This document shows, in pieces, positions 26,088 to 34,894 of a DNA stretch of 64,000 nt. The notes under the pieces were generated by a model. That model was not told the DNA's origin. It saw nothing but the letters and a program-made list of their open reading frames with translations, and did not search any database. The translations under genes were made by a program, and so were the position numbers. Each line of letters starts with the position of its first letter. The first letter of the stretch is position 1. The DNA comes from Streptococcus thoraltensis DSM 12221. Its GTDB lineage: Bacteria; Bacillota; Bacilli; Lactobacillales; Streptococcaceae. The stretch is taken from contig NZ_KB904586.1 of NCBI RefSeq assembly GCF_000380145.1, forward strand, positions 97,936 to 161,935, written 5' to 3'.

Positions 26088-27213
26088 CTTTTAAACTTTC
26101 CCTCAATCCCTCTAAATAAGCATAACGGTTCTCTTCATCAGGCTCTAAGTAGCCACCTTCTGCCCACTCATTCCAAGCAAAAATAAATATCATGTCATTT
26201 GAATAAGTTTCTTTCACGTTTTTAACCTGTTCTGCCATATAATGTTGGAATTTTTCTGGTGTCGATCCTAGGCAGACACGTCCTCTTACCCCTCTTCTTG
26301 GGGTGTTGTCCCAGCCTACAAACATACCCGCAACTGATTTTTCATCTTCACCATGACGATTAATGATTGCCTGACAAAGCTCATCATAATCTTCAAAACT
26401 TGTACCCGATTTAGTCAAATTAGCAGCAATATTGGTCCCAAATGTCTTATCAATCTTTGAAGCAGTATTTCGTATAGCTGTTTTAACGGACAATAGCTTA
26501 CTTGTCATGCCACCAGCATTCTTCTGGGCGTCATATCTGGCGTAACCAGGTTGATACTCGATGCGATAAGTGAAACGACTTTCATCTTTATTTTCCAAAA
26601 GATAATAAGAAACCTGCTGGTAGGCAAAACACAAACCTGGGAAACCAGCTTCAATTGCCAAACCCTGCCAATAGTCAAGCATATCATTCAGACAATCCAC
26701 AATCTCAGGACGATAAAGGACTAACAAAGGCTTACCATCAACTGTAATATAATTTTTGTCATTAAAAAATTGCAATAAGTAGTCGAAGTGAGCCTTCCAT
26801 TCTTTCTCATCACCATAGCGTTGTGCAATCAAGGTTTTAGAATCTTCATCAGATTTCCAAGCATTGGTCCAAGGCTCGTTCGCCCAACAAATAGTATAAG
26901 GGAAATTGATATTTTCATTTTTTAACATCATTTCCATTGGTTTTTCAAGCAACATGTGTCCATCAAACCAATAATGATAAAAACAGAACCCATATAAACC
27001 GTATTCTTGAGCTAGCTTGACCTGCCACTCCATCGTTTTTTCATCCAAGAGATCGTAATAGTTATTATCCAAAGGAATACGTGGCTGTTGATGACCTTCA
27101 AATAAAGGCTTGGCTGCCTTCATATTTGTCCATTCTGTAAATCCCTTGCCCCACCACTCGTCATTCTCAGGAATAGCATGAAATTGAGGAAGGTAAAAAG
27201 CAATCGTCTTCAT
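26080..27213 (-). CDS. WbsX-like/GH99-like glycan protein
   Basis: 377 residues. The opening MKTIAFYLPQFHAIPEND followed by 'WWGKGFTEWTN', 'YGFCFYHYWFDG' and 'ICWANEPWTNAW' is the WbsX signature, a glycoside-hydrolase-99-like (alpha/beta barrel) domain found in O-antigen and capsule clusters. 'FIFAWNEWAEGGYLEPD' near the end is equally conserved. The family is called glycosyltransferase or glycosidase in different annotations, and no activity is firmly established to my knowledge. It overlaps the polymerase start by 8 bp and the GT4 stop by 4 bp. Confidence 0.85.
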   Translation of the reverse strand: MKTIAFYLPQFHAIPENDEWWGKGFTEWTNMKAAKPLFEGHQQPRIPLDNNYYDLLDEKTMEWQVKLAQEYGLYGFCFYHYWFDGHMLLEKPMEMMLKNENINFPYTICWANEPWTNAWKSDEDSKTLIAQRYGDEKEWKAHFDYLLQFFNDKNYITVDGKPLLVLYRPEIVDCLNDMLDYWQGLAIEAGFPGLCFAYQQVSYYLLENKDESRFTYRIEYQPGYARYDAQKNAGGMTSKLLSVKTAIRNTASKIDKTFGTNIAANLTKSGTSFEDYDELCQAIINRHGEDEKSVAGMFVGWDNTPRRGVRGRVCLGSTPEKFQHYMAEQVKNVKETYSNDMIFIFAWNEWAEGGYLEPDEENRYAYLEGLRESLKDA

Positions 27214-28316
27214 TTATTTTTCTCCATTTTTGAAATTAATTCTAACCAAGAGGAAATAATTGCATCATTATCCCAGTTGATAATTGTCTCTTTAGCTGCT
27301 TCTTTGTATCGATTCTTCGAAGAACTATCTAATTGTATATATTGGCAAATGCATTCGGCATACGCCTCCAAATCAAAGGGTTCCACTAAGTAACCATTTT
27401 GATTATTTGAAATCATATCACGTGGGCCACTAGGGCAATCAAATGAAATGCAAGGAACACCGAAGGACATTGCTTCAAGTAAAACCATACCAAATCCTTC
27501 CATCTTTGACGTAAAAGCAAAAAGCTCTGCATTCTTATAGTAATCTGCAATTCTAGTCGTGTGAGGAATCATTTCAACATTGGTTAAGCCACTCGTTTGA
27601 ATGTAAGTTTTAAGGCTTTCTTCTTCTTCTCCGCTGCCAATAATCTGTAATTTCCACTCATGACCCGGCAATTTCTCATTAACCTTTTCCCAAATTTGAA
27701 GTAAAAGGAGTTGCTGTTTATCACTAGTCAGACGTCCTACATTAATAATCGTTTTAGTATCTTCTGGCTGAGTGAGGCTGGGAGCAAATGTCGTCAGATG
27801 TGGCATATAAAATGCTTGATACCCTAAATCTTGATAAATATTGGTATCCATTGTAGTTGGCACAGAAATTGCTTGTAAGCGTGGGTATAAATACTGCTTA
27901 ACAAGTCTATAAATCTTATTGTAAGCATAATAAGATGCATGTTCTGACGCTATCAACTTATTACGATAGTATTTTTTTGAAAGGTAAATCTCTAAACCAT
28001 TCATCGGAAATGCTGTATAAATGACATCAAAAGTATGATTTTTGAAATATCTTCGCAATGCTCGAACTGATTTAATAGCATTTACCGGAACACTTAGGAT
28101 ACGTCTAAACCGAGACGTCATATCCATCTCTAAAGGAACATGTAAAGAGTCCAGAGTAATACGTTGATCCAATTGATAGGCGGAAATCGGCTCATCTTTC
28201 ACTAATATCGTAATGTCATAGTAGTTACAAAGGTGATTCGAAAGATTGGCAATAACCCTCTCAATCCCACCAAATGCATTCATGCTGTTTAAATATATCA
28301 ATAACCTCTTACTCAT
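27210..28316 (-). CDS. Glycosyltransferase family 4
   Basis: 368 residues with a GT-B fold. The N-terminal 'MNAFGGIERVIANLSNHL' has the glycine loop of GT4 enzymes. The C-terminal donor domain contains 'INVGRLTSDKQQLLLLQIW' and the EX7E motif in 'SKMEGFGMVLLEAMSFGVPCISFDCPSGPRDMI'. It is a retaining transferase that adds one sugar to the lipid-linked repeat unit at the inner membrane face. Start and stop codons overlap neighbours by 4 bp each, so translation is coupled. Donor and linkage are unknown. Confidence 0.9.
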   Translation of the reverse strand: MSKRLLIYLNSMNAFGGIERVIANLSNHLCNYYDITILVKDEPISAYQLDQRITLDSLHVPLEMDMTSRFRRILSVPVNAIKSVRALRRYFKNHTFDVIYTAFPMNGLEIYLSKKYYRNKLIASEHASYYAYNKIYRLVKQYLYPRLQAISVPTTMDTNIYQDLGYQAFYMPHLTTFAPSLTQPEDTKTIINVGRLTSDKQQLLLLQIWEKVNEKLPGHEWKLQIIGSGEEEESLKTYIQTSGLTNVEMIPHTTRIADYYKNAELFAFTSKMEGFGMVLLEAMSFGVPCISFDCPSGPRDMISNNQNGYLVEPFDLEAYAECICQYIQLDSSSKNRYKEAAKETIINWDNDAIISSWLELISKMEKNK

Positions 28317-29104
28317 TTAGCCAACCTTGCTAACAATATTCTTCTCCAATATTTCAGCTCATTAAAAACTAAAATGAATAGAAAAAATGATAATTTTATA
28401 TGTTTCTGTTCATACAACTCAAAATAATTCATTTTCATTCCGTTATTCATTTCTTTGATATTTGCTGATAGTCCTGAACTTCCAAATCCCTGCTTCCCAC
28501 CATCGTAGATACTTAATTGTTCTGGGATATAATAATAACTATAGTTAAGGGCAATTTTATAGAAATATTGAGCATCTTCACAATAGGACCTAGATATATC
28601 GAATCCTCCAATTTCTTCAAAAATTTGTCTTTTGAAAAGGACTGTCGATGTTTGAGGGAATACTTTTATGCATAAATCTTTGATGGATGGTCTATATAAT
28701 GTTGTCACTTTTTTTCCTAAAATGACTAATGGCGACTCTATATGATTTCCTCCAATAAAATCAATGTTGGAATTTTTATTGATATAATCCCACTGAATTT
28801 CAATTTTATTAGGTAACCATTCATCATCTGAATCCAACAGTGCTACCCATTCGGATTTTGATTCATGTAGTCCCTTGTTTCGAGCTACAGAAACACCAGA
28901 GTTAGCCTGATTTATAACTAAAATATTCATTTGAGAATTTTTACTCTTAAACGAATTAATAAGCTCTTCAGTTTGATCTGTTGAACCGTCATTGACAATA
29001 ATAATTTCTGTTATTAAATCTAATCTAGTCTGTTTTTTTAACGATTCCAATGCTCTAAGAATCGTATTTTCGGCATTATAGGCTGGAATAATAACTGAAA
29101 TCAT
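28313..29104 (-). CDS. Glycosyltransferase family 2
   Basis: 263 residues from the ATG at 29104, which follows GGGAG by 8 bases and overlaps the stop of the previous gene as TAATG. An earlier in-frame ATG at 29119 lies within that gene and lacks a ribosome site. GT-A features are 'SVIIPAYNAENTILRALESL', 'IIVNDGSTDQT', and the DxD-like 'VALLDSDDEWLP'. It is an inverting transferase acting on the repeat unit. The C-terminus ends with a hydrophobic stretch that may attach it to the membrane. Confidence 0.88.
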   Translation of the reverse strand: MISVIIPAYNAENTILRALESLKKQTRLDLITEIIIVNDGSTDQTEELINSFKSKNSQMNILVINQANSGVSVARNKGLHESKSEWVALLDSDDEWLPNKIEIQWDYINKNSNIDFIGGNHIESPLVILGKKVTTLYRPSIKDLCIKVFPQTSTVLFKRQIFEEIGGFDISRSYCEDAQYFYKIALNYSYYYIPEQLSIYDGGKQGFGSSGLSANIKEMNNGMKMNYFELYEQKHIKLSFFLFILVFNELKYWRRILLARLAK

Positions 29105-29658
29105 TATACACGCTCCCATATTTGGGTTTCGGGGTTATATATTTTTACAACTTTAGCTGGGGCACCTACAATAACTGAATAATCGGGATAATTTCCCCGA
29201 ACGACTGAATTTGTTCCGACTACACATTGTTTTCCCAATATAGTACCAGCTTGAATTGAAGCTCCAAAGCCGATAAAACAATTTTCTCCAATCTGTGTGT
29301 CTCTATAAACCATTGGTTGCTCTAAAATATGTTTCCCAATTTCTTGGTACTCATGGTCGATATTAGTAATAAATACATTTCCTAGAATAGTTGTGTTAGC
29401 TCCTATTTTTAAATTATCTTTCATTGATGTTATATGAAAATTTTGACCTATTGAGCAGTTATCGCCGATTGTAATACGACCCCCATCATAAGTTTCCATC
29501 CGGTTGCCTGGAAAAATTCTGACACGATTTCCAATGGCAATATTCTTGGTTCCTACTAGTGAAATTGAAGAGGCTAAATAAGAAGATCGGCCAACTTGGG
29601 CAAAAAAGGGTTTGCGGAATTGTAATCTTAACCACCACCATAATTTCTGTAGTTTCAT
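29104..29658 (-). CDS. Hexapeptide acyltransferase (LbH, WcaF/LacA-like)
   Basis: 184 residues. Isoleucine-rich hexapeptide turns (SYLASSISLVGTKNIAIGNRV.. to ..IQAGTILGKQCVVGTNSVVRG) form a left-handed beta helix. 'NIDHEYQEIGKHI' carries the probable catalytic His, and the C-terminal 'SVIVGAPAKVVKIYNPE' is typical of maltose/capsule O-acetyltransferases. It probably acetylates a sugar in the repeat unit and is unrelated in detail to the CatB-type enzyme of the same operon. Confidence 0.85.
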   Translation of the reverse strand: MKLQKLWWWLRLQFRKPFFAQVGRSSYLASSISLVGTKNIAIGNRVRIFPGNRMETYDGGRITIGDNCSIGQNFHITSMKDNLKIGANTTILGNVFITNIDHEYQEIGKHILEQPMVYRDTQIGENCFIGFGASIQAGTILGKQCVVGTNSVVRGNYPDYSVIVGAPAKVVKIYNPETQIWERV

Positions 29659-29671
29659 TGTCTCACCTTAA

Positions 29672-30673
29672 TTATTTTAGAACATCGAGAACCCATTGCC
29701 TAAGACTATATTTATCATAAATCTCGGTAGACAAAGGTTCATAAGTAGTTTCAAAAAACTCAGGATCAATTGTAATATCATCACGACCAATAACACAGAT
29801 ATTAGTTGGATTATAAAAATCATATTCTTTGATAGCTGCATTCGTTGTGATGATTTTTTTATTCATCCCAATCATTTCAATTGTACGCATGGTTAAACCA
29901 GTTTGTTTTGGATGTTGAATATCCAAAACGGCTTTAGATTCATCTACTATCTCGGCAATATCAGAACTGGATAATTTGATAAAATCAAAATCAGACGCTT
30001 TAGTTCCACGAAATTCTGCCTTGGTTAAGCAATAAAAAGAATACATAAAGCGACTTTGTAAAAAATTAAAAAAATAGTAGGATTTCCGATTAGCATCTAG
30101 AAATGCTTGGACTTGTTTAATGATTTTGTATCGATCCGAGTGAATAGTTCCTAGGAAACTCACATCATACCGATAAGTTACTTTACTATCAAAAGTTCTT
30201 TTAAAATCATCTGCAAAAAACAAAGGTCTAAAAAAGATATCCTTATGAGATTTACTATCTGCCAAATCAAAACTATAAACTTTATCAAAATAAGGTAATT
30301 TTTTTCTAATATCAACGACATTTGATAACGAATCCCACATATAGAGGGTAAAGATAGACTTTGGAAAGGCTAAACGATAGGCTTCAAGAATATGTTCCGT
30401 CGGCATCTCACATTTGAGAAAAAAGACATAATCAAAAGCTATATTTTTAACTTCATTTAAAATATTAAAAAAATAGTCCTCTGTTTGTCGTGATAAGATA
30501 TTTGGATTTATCTTCAGCAAAGCCTTTTGATAACTTTTTTCAATTGGACGTTCATTATAGTAGCTAACATCGGCTCCAAGATCAATCATTTTATCGCGTA
30601 TTTTTAATTCATATCCAAAAAAAGCAGGACAGAAAAAAAGGATTTTTTTTCCTAATAAGGGCTTATCGTGCAT
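29672..30673 (-). CDS. Putative glycosyltransferase, CgeB-like GT-B
   Basis: 333 residues, soluble. The N-terminus 'KKILFFCPAFFGYELKIRDKM' and 'FDYVFFLKCEMPTE' look like a Rossmann-type acceptor domain. The C-terminal 'AVLDIQHPKQTGLTMRTIEMIGMNKKIITTN' resembles the donor-site E-x-x-G region of the CgeB/GT1-like capsule transferases. I recognise the general type but not a specific function. Its place among transferase genes supports a role in repeat-unit assembly. Confidence 0.65.
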   Translation of the reverse strand: MHDKPLLGKKILFFCPAFFGYELKIRDKMIDLGADVSYYNERPIEKSYQKALLKINPNILSRQTEDYFFNILNEVKNIAFDYVFFLKCEMPTEHILEAYRLAFPKSIFTLYMWDSLSNVVDIRKKLPYFDKVYSFDLADSKSHKDIFFRPLFFADDFKRTFDSKVTYRYDVSFLGTIHSDRYKIIKQVQAFLDANRKSYYFFNFLQSRFMYSFYCLTKAEFRGTKASDFDFIKLSSSDIAEIVDESKAVLDIQHPKQTGLTMRTIEMIGMNKKIITTNAAIKEYDFYNPTNICVIGRDDITIDPEFFETTYEPLSTEIYDKYSLRQWVLDVLK

Positions 30674-30697
30674 GTTTACTTCCTATGTTATTTGCGC

Positions 30698-31552
30698 TTA
30701 AATCAATTCTTTTTCCGAAAGATGAACTGAGGTTTCAAAATCAGTTATTTGATAGTTAAAATCATACTGGGAAAGATTCTGATTATAGACCAAATTTCCA
30801 AATAATTTATTGATTTGAGTGACGTTATTGAATGACGTTATAATTGGATTGAATAAGGAAACTAATAAAGTTCTTTTGCCATTGACTTGACGAATGGTTT
30901 TAACTAGTTCGCTTGTGTTCACATATTCTTTGTTTTGTGGGAAATATGTCCCTGATAATGATAAATCTATCGATTTTCGTACAAACTCCAGTAGATTATC
31001 AATGTATATCATACTTCTTTGATTAGATATTTTTGGAAATAATAATGTAAACTTAGAGAGTTTGGAAAGTCTTGCGTAATTTCCAGTCGCATTTGGTCCA
31101 TACACCATTGGCGGCCTAATGATAACCACAGCAAAACTCTCTGTTTCTAACTTCTTCAATCCTTCTTCTGCAGCTAACTTACTTTTTCCATAGTATGTTG
31201 ACGGATTTTCAACAGTGCTCTTCGTAATAATTTCTTGTTCATTGCCATAAACACTCATGCTACTAAGAAAAATAAACTGCCCTACACCAGCACTTTTTGC
31301 CAATGTTGCTAATTCAATTGGCAAATCCCTATTAACTTTATCATAAAGGGTTGGGTCCATCTTTTTTTCATTTTTATGTACAATAGCTGCGACATGAAAA
31401 ATGGAATCATAATTCGAAAAATCAAACTCTTTCCACTTCGGATTAATCATATCTAAAGTATCAACTTTATATTCTTCTTCCGATGATTCTAACCATTTCT
31501 CAAAAGAAGTCCCTATGTAAGAATTCGCGCCTGTAATTAGAACTTTTTTCAT
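30698..31552 (-). CDS. NAD-dependent epimerase/reductase (extended SDR, WbpV-like?)
   Basis: 284 residues. NAD loop TGANSYIG at residues 7-14, 'FLSSMSVYG' with the catalytic Ser, and YYGKSK supplying Tyr and Lys. 'VVIIRPPMVYGPNA' is the usual substrate strand. It begins immediately after the stop of the initiating transferase. SDRs in this position often reduce or epimerise the 4-keto sugar made by a WbpM-type dehydratase, giving UDP-QuiNAc or a related deoxy sugar. That substrate assignment is inference from neighbours; a plain UDP-sugar 4-epimerase is the alternative. Confidence 0.75.
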   Translation of the reverse strand: MKKVLITGANSYIGTSFEKWLESSEEEYKVDTLDMINPKWKEFDFSNYDSIFHVAAIVHKNEKKMDPTLYDKVNRDLPIELATLAKSAGVGQFIFLSSMSVYGNEQEIITKSTVENPSTYYGKSKLAAEEGLKKLETESFAVVIIRPPMVYGPNATGNYARLSKLSKFTLLFPKISNQRSMIYIDNLLEFVRKSIDLSLSGTYFPQNKEYVNTSELVKTIRQVNGKRTLLVSLFNPIITSFNNVTQINKLFGNLVYNQNLSQYDFNYQITDFETSVHLSEKELI

Positions 31553-32158
31553 TTATTTTTCCTTATCCTTTTGCCCAGTTCCACCTTCAACAACGCCTTC
31601 ACTTTTTATTACACTTAGAAAAGTTCCAATGAAACATTTCATATCCATGAAAAAATTCAAATGGTCCACATAATACCCATCTAATTTGGCCTTCTCATCT
31701 ATTTCAAGTTCATCTCTACCATTGATCTGAGCCCAACCGGTTAAACCTGGACGAATATCATTTGCCTTATATTTATCACGTTCTTCAATTAAATCATATT
31801 GGTTCCAAAGTGCAGGTCGTGGTCCAACTATAGCCATTTCCCCTTTTAAAATATTGATAAGTTGTGGAAGTTCGTCTAGACTTGTTTTCCGAAGTATTTT
31901 TCCAACTTTAGTAATCATTGCATTTGGATCTTTCAATAAATGTGTTGGCATGTCAGCTGGAGTATCTGTATACATACTGCGATACTTATAAATCATAAAA
32001 TGTTTTTTATTTTTTCCAACGCGCTTTTGCTTAAAGAAAACAGGCCCTTTTGAATCGATTTTGATGACAAGTGCAATCAACAACATCATTGGACTTAAAA
32101 TAATAATGGCAGTCACAGATAGAATAATAGCCATTAAACGTTTAATAATTGGATACAC
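31553..32158 (-). CDS. Initiating sugar transferase, PglC-type phosphoglycosyl transferase
   Basis: 201 residues, a short monotopic enzyme with one N-terminal membrane (re-entrant) helix (LMAIILSVTAIIILSPMMLL). Core motifs are 'KIDSKGPVFFKQKRVGKNKKHF', 'KTSLDELPQLINILKGEMAIVGPRPAL' with the catalytic Asp-Glu pair, and 'RPGLTGWAQINGRDE'. It transfers a sugar 1-phosphate to undecaprenyl phosphate, the first committed step of repeat-unit synthesis. It lacks the large N-terminal domain of the WbaP/CpsE type. A large hairpin lies in the 89-bp gap before it. Confidence 0.92.
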   Translation of the reverse strand: MYPIIKRLMAIILSVTAIIILSPMMLLIALVIKIDSKGPVFFKQKRVGKNKKHFMIYKYRSMYTDTPADMPTHLLKDPNAMITKVGKILRKTSLDELPQLINILKGEMAIVGPRPALWNQYDLIEERDKYKANDIRPGLTGWAQINGRDELEIDEKAKLDGYYVDHLNFFMDMKCFIGTFLSVIKSEGVVEGGTGQKDKEK

Positions 32159-32175
32159 AATAACCTCCCAGTAAT

Positions 32176-32218
32176 CCCTTTACATAATCTGATAACTGTT
32201 ATCGAATTATGTAAAAGG
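32176..32218 (-). promoter_or_regulatory. 21-bp intercistronic hairpin inside the polysaccharide operon
   Basis: In minus-strand RNA, CCUUUUACAUAAUUCGAUAAC pairs with the inverted copy 32176-32196 with one mismatch and two G-U pairs around a single-base loop. No T-run follows. It separates the dehydratase gene from the initiating transferase gene and could set the stability or processing of the two halves of the message. Confidence 0.6.
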
Positions 32219-32247
32219 AGTAAATGAAACATTTACCGCTTTTAATG

Positions 32248-34086
32248 TTAATCTTGCCTTGCATAAGTGATTAGTTTTTCTTTTAGAGTAGCATTATCTA
32301 ACTTATCAAGGTTAGAAATAAAGTCTAGAACCTCATCTCTTTTTTTCACTTCAACCTTACCTACAAATATCTTTTCAAAGATTTGATCACTGACTCTTTC
32401 TTCTGTAGATAATAGCTCTTCATAGAGTTTCTCGCCAGGTCTTATACCAGCTTCTACAATTTGTATTTCTTTCTCGGTGTAGCCACTAAGTTTGATCATC
32501 TTCTTAGCTAATTCTAGGATTTGTACTGGCTCACCCATATCAAGAACAAATATCTCACCACCCTTAGCCAAGTGCCCCGCTTGAATAACTAAACGGCTGG
32601 CTTCTGGTATTGTCATGAAATACCGTGTCATACGGAAGTCTGTGACCGTAACTGGTCCACCTTTAGCAATTTGTTCCTTAAACAGAGGTACTACTGATCC
32701 TCGGCTGCCTAGTACATTACCGAAGCGAACCCCTGCAAATTGCGTTTTAGCAGGTTCGTTTAAGCTTGTTACAATCATTTCTGCAACACGTTTTGTTGCC
32801 CCCATAACATTCGGAGGATTTACGGCTTTATCAGTTGATACCATGATAAACTTACCAATGTTTGCATTTTTGGCAGCTTCAGCAACATTTTTGGTTCCAA
32901 AAATATTATTTTTCACTGCCTCTTTAGGATTGTATTCCATCAAAGGAACATGTTTGTGTGCTGCTGCGTGGTATACAATATCAGGTTTGTAGGTAGCCAT
33001 AATATCGAACATTAGTTCCCTATCTTGAATATCAGCAATCAAAGGTATAATCTCGATTTTCCCCTTATACAAACCAATCAATTCACGGTTGATAAGATAA
33101 ATTGAATTTTCACCATGTCCTAAAAGTAATAACTTTTTAGGACAGAATTTAGCAACCTGTCGACAAATTTCTGAACCGATTGAACCACCAGCACCAGTAA
33201 CTAGAACAGTTCTCCCCGTAAAATACTGGTTCAAACTCGATTGATCCAACACAACTTCTTTTCTACCGAGAAGATCAGCAATATCTATCTCTTTTAACGA
33301 ATGAGAAGAAATATTTCCTAAAATAGTGTCCTCAATCAGAGGCACTTCTGTTAACTTAACACCTAAACCTTGGGTTAGATCAAGAATTGCTTCCCTGTCA
33401 GAACCATTTAAAGAGGGGATGGCTAAGACAATTTGCTTAATTTCAAAAATTTTTACTAGGCGAGCTAGGTCATTTCGATTGCCTAGTACTTTAACACCAT
33501 TTATGATGGTTCCTTGTTTATAAAGATCATCATCAATCACACCAATTAAATCAATATCTGTTTGGCTTTGGCTTAGTAAATCAATGAAAATACGCCCTGC
33601 TTTCCCACCGCCATAAACGATAGTTTTTACATATTCAGCTGAGGGATTTCTCTTTTGAAATCTTTCTTCATTAATGAATCGCCATAAAATACGAGGCGTA
33701 GAAACAAAAACCGTAGAAAAAATAAATGAAAGAAATGGAAAGCGGTATATTAATATTCCCATTTGAAATATTTGTTCACATATGAATAATACCAAATGTG
33801 AACATAACAATGATATTGAAATATTAATTAATGTCTTGTAGTCAGTGTATCGTGTTAAAACAGAAAATAACCCTAATTGAAAACTGACAATAAGATAAAT
33901 AATACTAATTATCGAAAATACAATTGCATGTGTCTGTGAAAATATTAGATTTGAGTCTTGAAGAATCCAAAAAGTAAAAAGTGTACTGAATAAAATCATT
34001 AATAAATCAGTTACAATTAATACCAGTCTTTTTATACTTCTATTAATTCGGCTTAATCTATATCCTATTTTTTGTAATGTCTCCAT
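32248..34086 (-). CDS. Membrane UDP-GlcNAc 4,6-dehydratase, WbpM/CapD family
   Basis: 612 residues from the ATG at 34086, preceded by GAGGAG at 5 bases. Four N-terminal membrane helices (residues 15-130) lead to a first Rossmann-like domain (VYGGGKAGR) and then the catalytic SDR domain with VTGAGGSIGSE. The active site reads STDKAVNPPNVMGATKR: the usual SDR Tyr is replaced by Met (MxxxK), the hallmark of WbpM/FlaA1/PglF 4,6-dehydratases. It makes a UDP-4-keto-6-deoxy-HexNAc. With the following SDR and transferase genes it points to a 2-acetamido-2,6-dideoxyhexose in the polymer. Confidence 0.9.
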   Translation of the reverse strand: METLQKIGYRLSRINRSIKRLVLIVTDLLMILFSTLFTFWILQDSNLIFSQTHAIVFSIISIIYLIVSFQLGLFSVLTRYTDYKTLINISISLLCSHLVLFICEQIFQMGILIYRFPFLSFIFSTVFVSTPRILWRFINEERFQKRNPSAEYVKTIVYGGGKAGRIFIDLLSQSQTDIDLIGVIDDDLYKQGTIINGVKVLGNRNDLARLVKIFEIKQIVLAIPSLNGSDREAILDLTQGLGVKLTEVPLIEDTILGNISSHSLKEIDIADLLGRKEVVLDQSSLNQYFTGRTVLVTGAGGSIGSEICRQVAKFCPKKLLLLGHGENSIYLINRELIGLYKGKIEIIPLIADIQDRELMFDIMATYKPDIVYHAAAHKHVPLMEYNPKEAVKNNIFGTKNVAEAAKNANIGKFIMVSTDKAVNPPNVMGATKRVAEMIVTSLNEPAKTQFAGVRFGNVLGSRGSVVPLFKEQIAKGGPVTVTDFRMTRYFMTIPEASRLVIQAGHLAKGGEIFVLDMGEPVQILELAKKMIKLSGYTEKEIQIVEAGIRPGEKLYEELLSTEERVSDQIFEKIFVGKVEVKKRDEVLDFISNLDKLDNATLKEKLITYARQD

Positions 34087-34131
34087 AGTCTCCTCAAAAA
34101 CAACTAAAAACAAGAGCGTATTACTCTAATA

Positions 34132-34878
34132 TTATTTTGAAACACGTGATCTTGTTTTTTTAGATGATCTCTTGTTATTTTTTTTAGCGTGGTTCCCATA
34201 GTTCCCATAAGTACCGTAAGCACCATATGAACTATACTTATCTATTGTTAAATCAACTTTATTAAGGATGATTCCTAAAAATGGTGTCCCACTTTGAGAT
34301 AATTGTTCAACTGCTTTTTGGATGAATTTACGTTTTATAGAACCAGATTCCACAACTAATAAACTTGCATCACATTGCTTTGCAATAATTGCAGAATCAA
34401 TAACCAATCCAATTGGAGGCGAGTCCACAATAATAAAATCAAATACCTCTCTTGCTTTTTTTAACAGTTGATCAAAGTACCTATTTTGCAAGAGTGAGGT
34501 AGGGTTTGGAGACATTTGTCCAGATGGGATAACCACGAGATTATCGATGTCTGTACTGCAAAAAATTTCAGTAATACCGGCATTACCTGTTAAATAACTA
34601 GTTAAGCCTTCGTATTTTTCTAACGCAACAAAAGTACCTGTCATAACTGAGTTACGAATATCAGCATCAATGAAAAGAGTTTTAAAGCCAGCATTCGCAA
34701 AAGAAACCGCTAGACTAGTAGATGTTGTTGATTTCCCTTCATTGGGTTGAACGGATGAAATTACAATTGTTTTTAAATCACTTCCAGAAAATTGGATATT
34801 TGTCCTGATAGAGTTAAAATACTCTTCTGTTTTTGGAATATCTACTTTTCGTTTACTATTTAATTCTAATTTAGTCAT
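34132..34878 (-). CDS. cpsD: Capsule BY-kinase CpsD
   Basis: 248 residues. Bacterial tyrosine kinase: Walker A PNEGKST (45-51), Walker A' LFIDADIR (68-75) and Walker B FIIVDSPP (148-155). The C-terminal Tyr cluster YSSYGAYGTYGNYG is the autophosphorylation site. It works only with the membrane activator CpsC encoded just upstream and is dephosphorylated by CpsB; the cycle controls chain length and attachment of the polymer. An arginine/lysine-rich tail follows the Tyr cluster. Confidence 0.95.
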   Translation of the reverse strand: MTKLELNSKRKVDIPKTEEYFNSIRTNIQFSGSDLKTIVISSVQPNEGKSTTSTSLAVSFANAGFKTLFIDADIRNSVMTGTFVALEKYEGLTSYLTGNAGITEIFCSTDIDNLVVIPSGQMSPNPTSLLQNRYFDQLLKKAREVFDFIIVDSPPIGLVIDSAIIAKQCDASLLVVESGSIKRKFIQKAVEQLSQSGTPFLGIILNKVDLTIDKYSSYGAYGTYGNYGNHAKKNNKRSSKKTRSRVSK

Positions 34879-34894
34879 TACTAACCTTTTCTCC

